64,000 bases of DNA from DATFVJ01 sp963712955 (GTDB lineage Bacteria; Actinomycetota; Actinomycetes; Streptosporangiales; Streptosporangiaceae). Location: assembly GCA_963712955.1 (NCBI GenBank), contig CAVQKF010000016.1, positions 1-64,000 on the forward strand, in the 5' to 3' direction. Made by a program: the position numbers and the translations under genes. The first letter of the stretch is position 1; each line of letters opens with the position of its first letter. Below the pieces are notes generated by a model that made no database searches, was not told the DNA's origin, and saw only the letters and a program-made list of their open reading frames with translations. Positions 16,903 to 26,332 of this stretch are shown here, one piece after another.

Positions 16903-17014
16903 CACGCTCGGAGAGCCTAGCCTTTGCGGGCGGCGGCTCAGCAACCGGTGGCGGCTCAGCAACGGGTGCCCATGGCCGGGGTGGCAACGCGTGCCGTCGG
17001 CGCGACGTGGTCTG

Positions 17015-18062
17015 CTAAGGCCGGGCGGCGCCGTCGAAGTTCTGCGCGTACCACGACGTGGACATCGGGATCTCCTCGACGTTTTCCCCAGGCGTCGGCG
17101 CGTCGACAATCTTGTTGTTGCCCACGTAGATGGCAACGTGACCATCTGCGTCGTAGTAAAGGAGGTCACCAGGCTGGATGTCCGCGGTCGCCACATGCGG
17201 CAGGGAGGCCCACTGGGCGTAGGTGGTGCGCGGAATCTGGACCCCTGCTGCCGCCCACGCGGTCATGACGAGCCCGGAGCAGTCGTAACCCGCGCTGTAC
17301 GGGCCGGTCCCGCCCCAAACGTACGGTGCGCCGATCTGTGACACGGCGAACGCCACTGCGTTGCCCGCCGCGCCGGTCGCGGGTCCGTGGTACACGATCC
17401 CGCCACCGGCACCGCCACCGCCACCGCCACCGCCAGAACTGGGGGTGTTGCCTGATGGGGCCGGTGCGGTGAGCTTGTTCAGCTCGGCCTGGTTCTTGGC
17501 GATGAGCTTCTTGAGGCTCTCGTACTGCGCCCGCTTGCTCTCCTTGAGCTGGCGTATCGCCGCGGTGGTCCGTGCCTGCTGGTGCGCGGACTGGAGGACC
17601 GCGCTCGCGGCACCGACGTAGGCGGCCAGTTGCGCGCGCCTATCGGTGGACAGATGGTTGAGTAGTGCCGCCTGGTCAGAGGATGGTCTGGGGGTTGTCG
17701 CTGGTAAGTATCGCACTGGCAGAGTTGAGGTTGCCCTGCTCGTACGCGGCGGAAGCGATCTGCGCAATGGCGGCACGCATCGCCTTAAGGTTGTGCTGAT
17801 CCTTGCCGAGCGTCTGGCTGACCATCTTGAGCCTGGCACTTGCCGCGTTCAGGTCCGTAATCGACTGGTCATACTGCTGTGAGACGGCATCGAGCTGTGA
17901 CATCAGCTTGCTGATCTTCGCCCGGACCTGGCTCGCCGTCGGATTTGGCGTGGCGCTTGCCGCCCCGCCGTAGGCGACGAACGCACCGGCGAGGGCTATC
18001 CCGGTGATGGTCGCGACGCCTCGGCGTACACGGGAGGCGGTTACTGCGGGGTGCGCACCCAC
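17015..18062 (-). CDS. NlpC/P60 cell-wall peptidase with coiled coil, one frameshift
   Basis: The N-terminal frame codes a signal peptide (VATITGIALAGAFVAYGGAASA) and the start of a coiled coil (RAKISKLMSQLDAV). It stops at about 17676 after TSDNPQTIL. The coiled coil resumes in another frame as DQAALLNHLSTDRRAQL. It is followed by a Gly-rich linker and an NlpC/P60 domain with catalytic Cys in YDCSGL and His in DGHVAIYVG. One base change near 17676 would restore a protein of about 350 residues, the usual length for RipA-like D,L-endopeptidases that cut peptidoglycan stems. The start is uncertain (GTG 18062 or ATG 18152). The gap 18063-18340 otherwise shows no gene. Confidence 0.82.
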
Positions 18063-18339
18063 GTATGTGACACGCTCCTTCTCCCACGTGCCGCCTACCG
18101 GGTGAGCTGACGGGTTCGGGCGGTGGAAGACGCGCCCTACGGGTACGGCCATCAGGTGACCGCGCCCGATTCACCCCTGGAGGATCAGGCCCGGCGGAAC
18201 ATGTCGCTTGGCCCTGCGGTCTCCTCCGGCGGTTCCCCGGCTCCAACACCGACCGTCCGGTCAGCGATAAGGACTCGGCGGGAGCCCATTACCGCCGCCA
18301 CGGTGACAGCTGAAAAGTAATGTGGCTCGGGCGGAGACA

Positions 18340-18483
18340 CTAGTGAAGATCACGAATGGTTTCAACCACTTCGGCCATACTCATCCCGGCGTGGCGCGTT
18401 AAGTGGCGAATTACGATCTTGGCGAAGCGGCCAGGCCATTGCGCCACGGGCGCTTTCATCGCCCAAACCTCGTTACCGTCCAT
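18340..18483 (-). CDS. Small hypothetical protein, doubtful
   Basis: From ATG 18483 a 47-residue product has an amphipathic C-terminal half (FAKIVIRHLTRHAGMSMAEV). The frame is open further upstream through the 23-base repeat array, but that part is clearly non-protein-like. No homology is recognised. It may be the tail of a lost gene. Confidence 0.2.
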   Translation of the reverse strand: MDGNEVWAMKAPVAQWPGRFAKIVIRHLTRHAGMSMAEVVETIRDLH

Positions 18484-18576
18484 GACAGGGGACCTGGGGG
18501 CATGACCTGCGGTTTCATGTCCGCGGTCCCCCCGCGGTTCGCATCCGCGCGGCAGGCCCCGGTACAGCCCTCTGCC

Positions 18577-18691
18577 GTACCCTCCGCCGGGCCGGTGCCG
18601 TACCCTCCGCCGGGCCGGTGCCGTACCCTCCGCCGGGCCGGTGCCGTACCCTCCGCCGGGCCGGTGCCATACCCTCCGCCGGGCCGGTGCC
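18577..18691. repeat. 23-bp tandem repeat, 5 copies
   Basis: GTACCCTCCGCCGGGCCGGTG-CC is repeated five times without gaps; the last copy has one change. Unit length 23 is not a multiple of three, so it is not coding. It lies in the gap between the NlpC/P60 gene and the small cysteine protein. It is a good candidate for a variable-number locus. Confidence 0.9.
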
Positions 18692-18762
18692 GTGCCGGTG
18701 CTATCCACGCCTCGCGCGGGCGGAACTGCGTTCGCGGTTCAGCAGACTGGCGTGGTTAAAAT

Positions 18763-18951
18763 TCAGGACGCGTGGGCTTCGGGGAGAGCGAGCCTCAGCG
18801 GGGGCACCATCCCGGCGTCGGCCAGGGTCCTCAGCGCGCGGCGCTCCGGCTCGCCGATCTCGACCTCGATACCAAGCAGTGTCCCGACGACACAGTCAGC
18901 GCATGCGATGTCACGCATTTCACACCGGTCACAGTCGATCAGCATGGCCAC
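18763..18951 (-). CDS. Conserved small cysteine-rich actinobacterial protein
   Basis: A 62-residue protein beginning MAMLIDCDRCEMRDIACADC, with C-x2-C and C-x2-C pairs at residues 7-10 and 17-20 that suggest a metal site. The ending is RRALRTLADAGMVPPLRL. I recognise the pattern as a short protein conserved beside NlpC/P60 genes in actinomycetes. Its function is unknown. A clean ATG and purine-rich GGAAGGAGTGG upstream support it. Confidence 0.72.
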   Translation of the reverse strand: MAMLIDCDRCEMRDIACADCVVGTLLGIEVEIGEPERRALRTLADAGMVPPLRLALPEAHAS

Positions 18952-19061
18952 TCCTTCCGCCTGTGATCCCGCGTACCGGAACCACGTGTGTCAGACGTTA
19001 GGAGTAGGCACCGACATTTCCCTGCGCGCCGCGGGTCAGGTCGGCCACTGTCACCGGCGGG

Positions 19062-19301
19062 TCACGCGCCCTGCGCCGGCCGGTCGACGAGTTCGACGGT
19101 GTCCGCGGTGTCGCACCAGCGGCAGCGGACCTGTTCGACGGTCTCCGCGAGCACCTGCTGTTCCTCGACCCTCGGCTCTCCCGACAGGTCCTGGTGCACG
19201 TAGTCGCGGGAGCGGACCGTCCTGATGACGTCGAACCGGGTCAGGTTGCCGCACCGCGTGCAACGCCACCGTGTCTGCCCAGTCGGCCGGGACTTGTCCA
19301 T
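19062..19301 (-). CDS. Small zinc-ribbon protein
   Basis: A 79-residue protein from ATG 19301, preceded by AGGGAGGG. It carries CTRCGNLTRFDV (C-x2-C) and CRWCDTADTVEL (C-x2-C), a four-cysteine zinc ribbon. Function unknown. Similar short zinc-ribbon proteins are widespread in actinomycetes near the acyl-CoA carboxylase gene. The longer open frame upstream lacks protein character. Confidence 0.75.
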   Translation of the reverse strand: MDKSRPTGQTRWRCTRCGNLTRFDVIRTVRSRDYVHQDLSGEPRVEEQQVLAETVEQVRCRWCDTADTVELVDRPAQGA

Positions 19302-19392
19302 GGATTCCCTCCCTGGAGATCCGGTCCGGTCGCGGCCCCGGCCGCCTACGAGCGACGGCGCCTTGCTGACTGTCACACAGGGTCGCTGGCGG

Positions 19393-20994
19393 TCACACAG
19401 GAATGATGCCACGCTTGCGCGCTGGCGGCGTGTCACGCTTGCGCTCGGAGATCTCCAGCCCGCGAATGATATGTCCCCTTGTGTCGGCAGGGTCGACGAT
19501 GTCGTCGATAAGAGCCTGCTTGGCGGTCAGATAGGGATCGATCTGCGCCCGCACGGTCGCGACCAGATCCTGGCGCAGCGCGTCACGAGCCTCGCCGGGC
19601 TCCTCAGCGGCAAGCTGACGGCGGAACAGGATATTGACCGCGCCCTCCGGCCCCATGATCGAGACCTCCGCTGTCGGCCAGCCCACGATGTAGTCGGCCC
19701 CGTACTGACGGCCGCCCATTACGTAGTACCCGGCACCGTACGCCTTGCGCAGGATGACCGTCACCTTGGGCACGGTCGCGCAGGAGATGTTGTGCAGAAA
19801 CTTGGCGCCGTGCCGCAGGATGCCGCGGTGCTCGACCTCACGCCCGACAACAAAGCCAGGCACGTCCACGAGGAAGACGAGCGGGATCCCGAACGCGTCA
19901 CAGATGTTGATGAACCTCGCCGCCTTGTCCGCCTCGTCTACCGAGATGGCGCCCGCCCGGACCATGGGCTGGGACGCCACGATGCCCGCTGGGCGCCCAC
20001 CGAACCTGGCGAAGGCGGTGATGAGGGCCTTGGCCCAGTCCGGCTTGATCGCGAAGAACTCGCCGTCATCGGCGATCTCCTTGATCACGCGGCGCATGTC
20101 GTACGCCTTGCGGAGGTTCGGGGGGACGATCTCATACAGCGTCTCCGACCGCCGGTCCGGCGGATCGGAGACGGGCCTGACCGGGAGTGGGTCACCGTAG
20201 CGGGAGGGCATGAAGGACAAATACGCACGCACCAGGCGCAGGCATTCCGCGTCGTCCGCGGCCTCGACGTCCGCCACACCGGAGATCTTCGCGTGCACGG
20301 CCGAGCCACCCATCTCCTCCTCCGTGAGCTCTTCTCCTGTGGCAGCGCGTACAAGGTGGACTCCTGCGAGTGCCATCGACGACGTGCCCCTCACCATGGG
20401 GACGAAATCGCATAGCGCCGGAACGTACCCGGTCCCCGCGCTGCAGTGCCCGAGCACGGCGCCCACCTGAGGCACCACGCCGCTCATCTGGCTCATCTCG
20501 CGGAACACATCACCGGTGCCGCCGAAGGCGCTGACAGCCTCGTTCACCCGCCCGCCCGCGGAGTCGAGCAGGTAGACGACGGGATAACCGTGCCGAACGG
20601 CGAGCTCGCGTATTCGCGCCGCCTTCCGCTCGCCGTGCATGCCCATCGACCCTGCAAGCACAGTGAAGTCGTAGGCGATGACCGCGGCCCTGCGGCCCTC
20701 GATCTCACCGCTGCCTGTGACGACCCCGTCCGCCCAGGTACGGCGGCCCTCTGTCTGAGGTGTGTCGGCTGCCCGGGCCAGCATGCCGATCTCGGTGAAG
20801 GTCCCCGGATCGAAAAGAAGGTCGAGGCGCTCCCTGACGGTGAGCTTGCCGAGCCCGTGCTGGCGTCCGATGAGCTTCTCGCCACCCATCCCGAGCGCAT
20901 CGGCCTTCCGCTCGGCGAGATCGCGTGCCAGTTCCCGCATGGCGTCAGCGCCATCTGCCGCGCCGCCTGCTGCCCGTGCCAATTGGGTGTCCAC
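19393..20994 (-). CDS. Acyl-CoA carboxylase beta (carboxyltransferase) subunit
   Basis: A 533-residue carboxyltransferase of the AccD/PccB family. It transfers CO2 from biotin to acetyl-, propionyl- or longer acyl-CoA, in complex with a biotinylated alpha chain not present here. Family blocks include HGLGKLTVRERLDLLFDPGT, GHCSAGTGYVPALCDF, and in the C-terminal half VDVPGFVVGREVEHRGILRH and KAYGAGYYVMGG. The GTG at 20994 was chosen for the GGGAGGG just before it; the frame is open to 21207. Acyl specificity cannot be fixed from sequence reading. Confidence 0.9.
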   Translation of the reverse strand: MDTQLARAAGGAADGADAMRELARDLAERKADALGMGGEKLIGRQHGLGKLTVRERLDLLFDPGTFTEIGMLARAADTPQTEGRRTWADGVVTGSGEIEGRRAAVIAYDFTVLAGSMGMHGERKAARIRELAVRHGYPVVYLLDSAGGRVNEAVSAFGGTGDVFREMSQMSGVVPQVGAVLGHCSAGTGYVPALCDFVPMVRGTSSMALAGVHLVRAATGEELTEEEMGGSAVHAKISGVADVEAADDAECLRLVRAYLSFMPSRYGDPLPVRPVSDPPDRRSETLYEIVPPNLRKAYDMRRVIKEIADDGEFFAIKPDWAKALITAFARFGGRPAGIVASQPMVRAGAISVDEADKAARFINICDAFGIPLVFLVDVPGFVVGREVEHRGILRHGAKFLHNISCATVPKVTVILRKAYGAGYYVMGGRQYGADYIVGWPTAEVSIMGPEGAVNILFRRQLAAEEPGEARDALRQDLVATVRAQIDPYLTAKQALIDDIVDPADTRGHIIRGLEISERKRDTPPARKRGIIPV

Positions 20995-21267
20995 TGACCC
21001 TCCCGCAATACCAAATGGGATTCGACGTGTCGTACGGTACCCCGCGATATTGCTCCGACCTGGCATCGTGGCCGTCGCGCCGTAGGGGCGCGGGACGGTG
21101 ATCGCCACGTAATGTCGGTACCAGGGCCTATCGTCGGCAACGTGACGACCTCGAGTGGCGTGCCGCAGGCGCGCAGTAACGCCCCGGGCGAGGCGCCTGG
21201 CTACCAAAGTGTCCGCCAGTGCGCCGGCCTTCAGGCCGGTGGTGAAGGCGGATGGGCCTGAGCCATG

Positions 21268-21684
21268 TCACAACGGCTGGTTCTGCTGTTCGATGTACTG
21301 TCGCAGGACACTGATTGGCGGGCCGCCGACCGAGCCGGCGAAGTAGGACGGGGACCACAGCCGGTTCGCCCGCCAGTAGTGCCGTGCCAGGCCGGGGAAC
21401 TCCTGCCGCATACGCCGCGAGGACACGCCCTTGAGGCTGTTGACCAGCCGCGCGAGCGCGACCTTGGGCGGGAAGCTGACCAGCAGATGCACATGGTTGG
21501 CCGCGCCGTTGAACTCGGCCAGCCCGGTCTCAAAGTCGGCGCATACGTCCCGCATGATCTCCTCCATCCGCCGCAGGTGCGCGGCGGCGAACACGGGGTG
21601 CCGGTACCTGGTCACGAAGACCAAGTGTGCGTGTAACACGAAAACACAGTGCCTGCCGGTGCGTATAGCGTCGTAGTCGGTCAT
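21268..21684 (-). CDS. tnpA: IS200/IS605 transposase TnpA (HUH, Y1)
   Basis: A 138-residue single-strand transposase of normal family length. The HUH motif appears as NHVHLLVSF (about residue 63) and the catalytic tyrosine as LRQYIEQQ near the C-terminus. It cuts and joins hairpin ends on single-stranded DNA. ATG 21684 lies 22 bases from the divergent tnpB start, so the two share a promoter region. It appears intact. Confidence 0.92.
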   Translation of the reverse strand: MTDYDAIRTGRHCVFVLHAHLVFVTRYRHPVFAAAHLRRMEEIMRDVCADFETGLAEFNGAANHVHLLVSFPPKVALARLVNSLKGVSSRRMRQEFPGLARHYWRANRLWSPSYFAGSVGGPPISVLRQYIEQQNQPL

Positions 21685-21705
21685 AAGACCAAGTATACTG
21701 AGCGG

Positions 21706-22700
21706 GTGCGGCTCCGGTATCAGTACCGCCTCGACCCGGCACCTGGGCAGCGTCAAGCGCTGGCCAGGGCGTTCGGCTGCGCGCGGGTCGTCTTCAACGA
21801 CGGGCTGCGTGCCCGCCAGGAAGCGCACGCAGCCGGGTTGCCCTGCATCACGGACGCCGAACTGCCGGCCCGGCTCACCGCCGTCAAGGCCACCCCGGAA
21901 CGCACCTGGCTGGGCGAGGTGTCCGCCGTGGTGTTGCAGCAGGCATGGGCGGACCTGGGCGCCGCGTACCGGAACTTCTTCACCTCGCTCACCGGAAAGC
22001 GCAACGGCCCGAGGATCGGGCCACCAGGTTCCGGTCCCGCAAGGACCACAGGCAGGCGATCCGGTTCACCGCCAGCGCCCGGTTCAAGGCGTTTGCGGTG
22101 CTGCCGGACGGCACCGTCGTGACGGCACCGAAGTTCCTGCGCCGCGCCGAACGCAAGCTCAAGCGGGTGCAGCAGGCCCTGAGCCGCAAGGACAAAGGCC
22201 CGGCCAACAGGGAGAAAGCGCGGGTCCTGGTGGCCCGCGCGCACGCCAGGGTGACAGACTCCCGCCGCGACTTCCACCACAAGCTGTCGACCACGATCAT
22301 CCGCGAGACCCAAGCGGTGTACGTGGAGGACTTGTGCGTGGCCGGGCCCGGCCGGACCCGGCTCGCCAAGCCGGTGCATGACGCCGGGTGGTCGGCGTTC
22401 ACCGGGATGCTGAAGTACAAGGCGAAGCGGTATGGCCGGGTGTTCGGCCGGATCGGCAGGTTTGAGCCCACCTCCCAGGTGTGCTCAGCCTGCCGGGTCA
22501 AGGACGGCCCGCAACCGCTGCACGTCCGCACCTGGACCTGCGGCGCGTGCGGGACGGTCCACGACCGGGACCACAACGCCGCCAAGAACGTGCTCGCCCT
22601 CGGGCGGAGGGAGAGCCTAAACGCCTGCGGAGGGACCGGAAGACGAGGGCTTGCCCGGGCAGGACCCAGTGAAACAGGAACCCACCGGAGCGCCGCATGA
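21706..22700 (+). pseudogene. tnpB: IS605 TnpB, RuvC-I deleted and frameshifted
   Basis: GTG 21706 opens a normal TnpB N-terminus (VRLRYQYRLDPAPGQRQAL, AVVLQQAWADLGAAYRNF). Near 22015 the frame changes by one base. In the second frame ARFKAFAVLPDGTVV joins two parts of the family sequence that are normally 65-80 residues apart. The missing part holds the RuvC-I strand GIDLG with its catalytic Asp. RuvC-II Glu (VYVEDLC), the zinc finger (CSAC...CGAC) and RuvC-III Asp (DRDHNAAKN) remain. The nuclease should be inactive. TnpB is an RNA-guided nuclease that preserves the element at its donor site, so this copy cannot do so. Confidence 0.85.
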
Positions 22701-22863
22701 GCGGCGCAGGAGGAATCCCCATCCCTTCAGGGCGGGGAGGACGTCAAACACCTCACGCGCCCGGCGAGCGCTGCAGGAGCCGCTAGGCGGCTCCCAGCCG
22801 TCATCGCCCAGCGGCGACCGCTCGGGGGCGCCCGACGACGTCCTGCTTGAAGCGTGCCTTTAC

Positions 22864-24260
22864 ATGGTGCAGGGTGCCCTCGACGATCTCGCCCGCCCGC
22901 TCGCGGAAACCGAATTCGTGGTGGTCGATCTGGAGACGACCGGCGGGTCTCCCGCCGACGCGGCAATCACAGAAATTGGCGCGGTACGTACACGTGGTGC
23001 CGTGGCCGACTGGCCAGGTGGGCACGAAGGGCCATGCGTGGTCGACGCTCCAAGCACGGCGGCGGCCCAGGTGCGACCGACCACCCAGGCCCGGCCGGCG
23101 GCCCAGGTGCGACCGACCACCCAGGCCCGGCCGGCGGCCCAGGGATCGCGGGTCCGCGCAGCAGGGAATTCGCCACTCTGGTCAATCCCGGCCACGCCAT
23201 ACCGCCGCACGTCGCCGCCCTGACAGGGATAACAAACGCGCTCGTGACCACCGCCCCGCGCGTCGAGGAAGTGCTCCCGCGGTTCATCGACTTCGCCGCA
23301 GGTTCCGTGCTCGTCGCGCACAACGCGCCTTTCGACGTCGGCTTCCTCAGGACCGCATGCGCACGGCACAACCTGGCGTGGCCCGCGCTCCCCACGCTCG
23401 ACACCGCAGCACTGGCCCGGCGGATACTCACCACCGACGAAGTGCACGACTGCAGGCTCCGTACGCTCGCCGACTTCTTCTGCGCCGGCACACGGCCAAG
23501 CCACCGGGCGCTCGATGATGCCCGTGCGACGACCGCCGTCTTGCACGGCCTCCTTGACCGGCTCGCGTGCCGCGGCGTGCACACGCTCGAGGCGCTCCGT
23601 GGCTTCGGGCTGCCGCCAGCGCCGCAACGGCGACGGATGCGCCAGCTCACGGCAACAATCCCACGGACGCCTGGAGTGTGCATATTCACCGCAGCGGACG
23701 GGCAAGTGCTCCACGTGGTGCGGAGCTCGGACATGCATGCACGCGCCTGTGGCTACTTCACCACTGCCGAAACCCGCGGAGGCATCCGCGAAATGATCAG
23801 TAAGACGGCGCGGATCGTGCCGCTTCGCTGCGCGACTGCGCTCGAAGCCGAGGTGACCGAGATCCGGCTTATCGCCATGCACCTGCCGCCATCCGGCACG
23901 GATCTGCGGGCATCAGCCGCTGGCTGGCGCTCCCCCGCGGCCGCGGGCCCCGTCAGGGCTGATGCGCTCGCAGCGGTCCGGGAGGTGGTGGCTGCCCGTC
24001 CGCGTTTCTCCGGCGGATGGGACGTGGCATGGATCCGGCGCGGGCTGCTCGAAGCCACGGCGGTGCTGCCGCGCGGCGCAGAACCGCGGGCGCTCGACAT
24101 CGCGTCCGGCGCGGTGATGCCATGCACGATCGGCCCCGAGTCCCAGGCTGCGGCCTCGGCCAGAGAATCCGAGACTGCGTATCTCCTCAGCTGGCTGGAA
24201 TCACCCGGTGTTCGGCTGATAGAGGTGGAAGGCACCTGGTCGGTCCCGGTCCCGCCATGA
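22864..24260 (+). CDS. DEDD exonuclease with GIY-YIG-like domain, one frameshift
   Basis: From ATG 22864 the first frame gives VQGALDDLARPLAETEFVVVDLETTGGSP, the ExoI motif of DnaQ-type 3-prime to 5-prime exonucleases. After about 23010 the homology moves to another frame: REFATLVNPGHAIPPHVAALTG, HNAPFDVGFL and HRALDDARAT (ExoII and ExoIII). A UvrC-like GIY-YIG region follows (TPGVCIFTAADGQVLHVVRS). The switch lies in or next to a 36-base tandem repeat that has expanded between ExoI and ExoII. Restored, this is the roughly 600-residue actinobacterial fusion of unknown repair role, here shorter. Either an indel in the repeat or real inactivation. Confidence 0.8.
23062..23144. repeat. 36-bp tandem repeat, about 2.3 copies, inside exonuclease gene
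   Basis: Units begin GCGGCCCAGGTGCGACCGAC; copies 23062-23097 and 23098-23133 are identical and a partial third follows. It lies between the ExoI and ExoII motifs, where the family has a compact strand pair, and coincides with the change of reading frame. Confidence 0.88.
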
Positions 24261-24344
24261 GCGAGTCGGATAGCCTACGGCTGTCGCCACGCGAGACGGC
24301 CGCGCCGGGTGAGCCAGCCGCCGCAGCGTGAGACGGCGGCGGCA

Positions 24345-24470
24345 GGAGGCACAGCGGCCGCAGGAGAGACAGCGGCCGCAAGAGAGACAGCGGGCCGCAG
24401 GAGACACAGCGATCGCAGGAGACACAGCGGCCGCAGGAGACACAGCGGTCGCAAGCGAGATGGCAGCCCG
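24345..24470. repeat. 18-bp degenerate tandem repeat
   Basis: About six units resembling CGGCCGCAGGAGACACAG fill the 248-base gap between the exonuclease and the Lrp-like gene. Frames are open in several phases because of the repeat, but none looks like a protein. Confidence 0.8.
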
Positions 24471-24508
24471 CGCACGAGGCCGCCGGACGGCGCCCAAGGA
24501 GGCAGTAA

Positions 24509-24802
24509 GTGGTCACCGCGATCGTTCTCGTCCGCACCGAGGTGCAGCGCATTCCCGACGTCGCCGAAGAGATCGCACAATTCCCCCAGGTCAGCGAGGT
24601 TTACTCGGTGACAGGTGAATTCGACCTCGTCGCGATCGTCCGGGTCCGCGCGCACGAGGAACTCGCTGACGTCATCCCCGGAGGGCTCAACAAGGTGTCC
24701 GGTGTCACCCATACTGAGACCCACGTAGCGTTCCGCACCTATTCGCGGCACGATCTGGAGGCCGCTTTCGCGCTCGGCTTCACCGACGGCGCAGAAGGCT
24801 GA
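24509..24802 (+). CDS. Lrp/AsnC ligand-binding (RAM) domain protein
   Basis: A 97-residue stand-alone RAM domain (TAIVLVRTEVQRIPDVAEEI, then VYSVTGEFDLVAIVRV) without the helix-turn-helix of full Lrp proteins. Such domains form octamers and bind amino acids. In actinomycetes one lies next to trpD, as here on the opposite strand. A role sensing an amino acid is inferred. The GTG at 24509 has AAGGAGG seven bases upstream. Confidence 0.86.
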   Translation: MVTAIVLVRTEVQRIPDVAEEIAQFPQVSEVYSVTGEFDLVAIVRVRAHEELADVIPGGLNKVSGVTHTETHVAFRTYSRHDLEAAFALGFTDGAEG

Positions 24803-25087
24803 ACCCGGCTGCTGCCACATGATCGATGGGCCATTCCACATCCCCCAAGTTCTGGCCAGTGGCCAGCTAAGCGGCAGATCCACGGATCGAGCGCCGCAGG
24901 CCGCGGAAGCGCGGGGCAAAGTGAAGGCGATGAGTTGTCTACGGGCGGCCACGAGGACTATCACGACAGCGTCCTGCCCAGCGGCCACACCGCAGCACCC
25001 CGAAGAGGGCCTCGACTGCGCCCGCGGCCTTTGCCTTGGCGACCCTGCGGCGTGGCGCGCGGCAGACGAGGCAGTCCACGTCCCGCG

Positions 25088-25165
25088 CCGGCCGGCAGTT
25101 CGCGTCACGGCCCGGCCGGCAGTTCACGTCACGGCCCGGCCGGCAGTTCACGTCACGGCCCGCCG
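25088..25165. repeat. 24-bp tandem repeat, about 3 copies
   Basis: CGGCAGTTCACGTCACGGCCC-GGC recurs between the Lrp-like gene and trpD, ending a few bases before the trpD stop. The 370-base gap 24803-25173 holds this and no recognisable gene. Confidence 0.85.
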
Positions 25166-25173
25166 GCCAGCAG

Positions 25174-26235
25174 TCATGTCACGCGCACCGCGAAACGCTG
25201 AGTTACCTCCGCCCAGCGGGTGAGCAGCGCCGCGGCCGCTCCGGAGTCGACGGCCGCGGCCGCACGCCCATAGCCGTCGCGTAGTGAGCCGGTCAGCGCC
25301 GCCGCGCCTGGGACGCCCGCGTCCGCGGCAAGCGCCGCGGCGGCGTTCAGCAGCACGGCGTCGCGTACCGGGCCATGCTCACCGCGCAGCACCGTACGCG
25401 CCACGGCCGCGTTGTGCGCCGCGTCCCCGCCCCTTAGATCATCGGGCTTGGCGCGCGCGATCCCCAGGTCGGCCGGGTCGATCACCGCCTCGCTGATATG
25501 AGCCTCCTCCTCAACGACCCACACCCTGGACGTCGTCGTCGTGGTCAGCTCATCGAGCCCGTCGCTGCCGTGGAACACCAGCGCACTGCAACCGCGCCCG
25601 GCGAGCACCCCGGCGATGACCGCGCACATTCCCTCGTTCGCCACCCCGACCGCGAGCGCCTGCGGCCGGGCGGGGTTGGCCACCGGGCCGAGGAAGTTGA
25701 ACACGGTCGGCACGCCAAGCTCGCTCCGCGGCGCCGCGGCGTGGCGCAGCGCCGGGTGGTAGAGCGGGGCGAACAGGAACACGATCCCTGTTTCCTCCGC
25801 GACCTGCTCGGTAAGCGCGGGAGGCAGGTCGATGACCACGCCGAGCGCCTCAAGCACGTCCGCGGCCCCGCACGCAGACGTTGCGGCCCGATTGCCGTGT
25901 TTGGCCATCTTGGCACCGGCGGCCGCAGCGACGATCGCCCCCATCGTGGAAATATTCACCGTCCTGGCCCCATCGCCGCCCGTCCCGACCAGATCCGTGA
26001 TCCGGCCAGGGATCCGCAGCGGCAACGCGTGGTCCAGCATGGCCTGGGCGAGGCCGGTCATCTCCGCGGCCGTCTCACCCTTCGCGCGCAGCGCAATGCT
26101 GAACCCGGCGATCTGCACGGCCGTCGCCGCCCCGGACATGATCTCGTTCATCGCCCAGGCGGCTTCCTGCGTCGTGAGCGAATCGCCCTTCACGAGCGCG
26201 CCAATCAGTGCGGGCCACGTCGCCGCGTAATCCAT
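25174..26235 (-). CDS. trpD: Anthranilate phosphoribosyltransferase
   Basis: A 353-residue protein catalysing the second step of tryptophan synthesis, from anthranilate and PRPP to phosphoribosyl-anthranilate. Visible motifs are the PRPP site DLVGTGGDGARTVNIST (about 81-97), KHGNRAATSACGAADVLEALG and FLFAPLYHPA. ATG 26235 begins the family N-terminus; an ATG at 26265 adds ten residues. No other trp gene is adjacent, a common arrangement in actinomycetes where trpD is split from the operon. Confidence 0.95.
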   Translation of the reverse strand: MDYAATWPALIGALVKGDSLTTQEAAWAMNEIMSGAATAVQIAGFSIALRAKGETAAEMTGLAQAMLDHALPLRIPGRITDLVGTGGDGARTVNISTMGAIVAAAAGAKMAKHGNRAATSACGAADVLEALGVVIDLPPALTEQVAEETGIVFLFAPLYHPALRHAAAPRSELGVPTVFNFLGPVANPARPQALAVGVANEGMCAVIAGVLAGRGCSALVFHGSDGLDELTTTTTSRVWVVEEEAHISEAVIDPADLGIARAKPDDLRGGDAAHNAAVARTVLRGEHGPVRDAVLLNAAAALAADAGVPGAAALTGSLRDGYGRAAAAVDSGAAAALLTRWAEVTQRFAVRVT

Positions 26236-26332
26236 GGCGTCACCTTCGGAGTCGTTCGGGATCATCTATTGCGCCTCGATCACCTGCGGTCGCGCCGAGA
26301 TGCGCGACCGGCTACGGCGCGGGGCCTGGTTC

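Larger units (their letters stand above)
21212..22747. mobile_element. IS200/IS605-family insertion sequence
   Basis: A divergent tnpA/tnpB pair is bounded by subterminal hairpins. At the left end TCCGCC (21212) pairs with GGCGGA (to 21252) around an inner CCGGCC/GGCCGG stem. At the right end there are CGCCGC/GCGGCG (22691-22706) and the imperfect CCCCATCCC/GGGCGGGG stem (22717-22737), followed by TCAA at 22744-22747. These are the usual single-strand transposition landmarks of the family, which leaves no target duplication. The right-end stretch should also encode the omega/reRNA of the TnpB. Exact ends are estimates. It lies between the carboxylase and exonuclease genes. Confidence 0.82.

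Noticed and set aside
18577..18691. Possible CRISPR array
   Set aside because: Units are directly abutting 23-mers with no unique spacers; no cas genes in the window. The same applies to arrays at 8247, 23062, 25088, 36570, 53880 and 62098.
23010..24260. Two separate genes for the exonuclease region
   Set aside because: The ExoI motif in one frame and ExoII/III in the other are collinear parts of one family protein; a frameshift explains them better.
24819..25223. Plus-strand frame between the Lrp-like gene and trpD
   Set aside because: Mostly repeat sequence and antisense of the trpD end; no ribosome site or domain.
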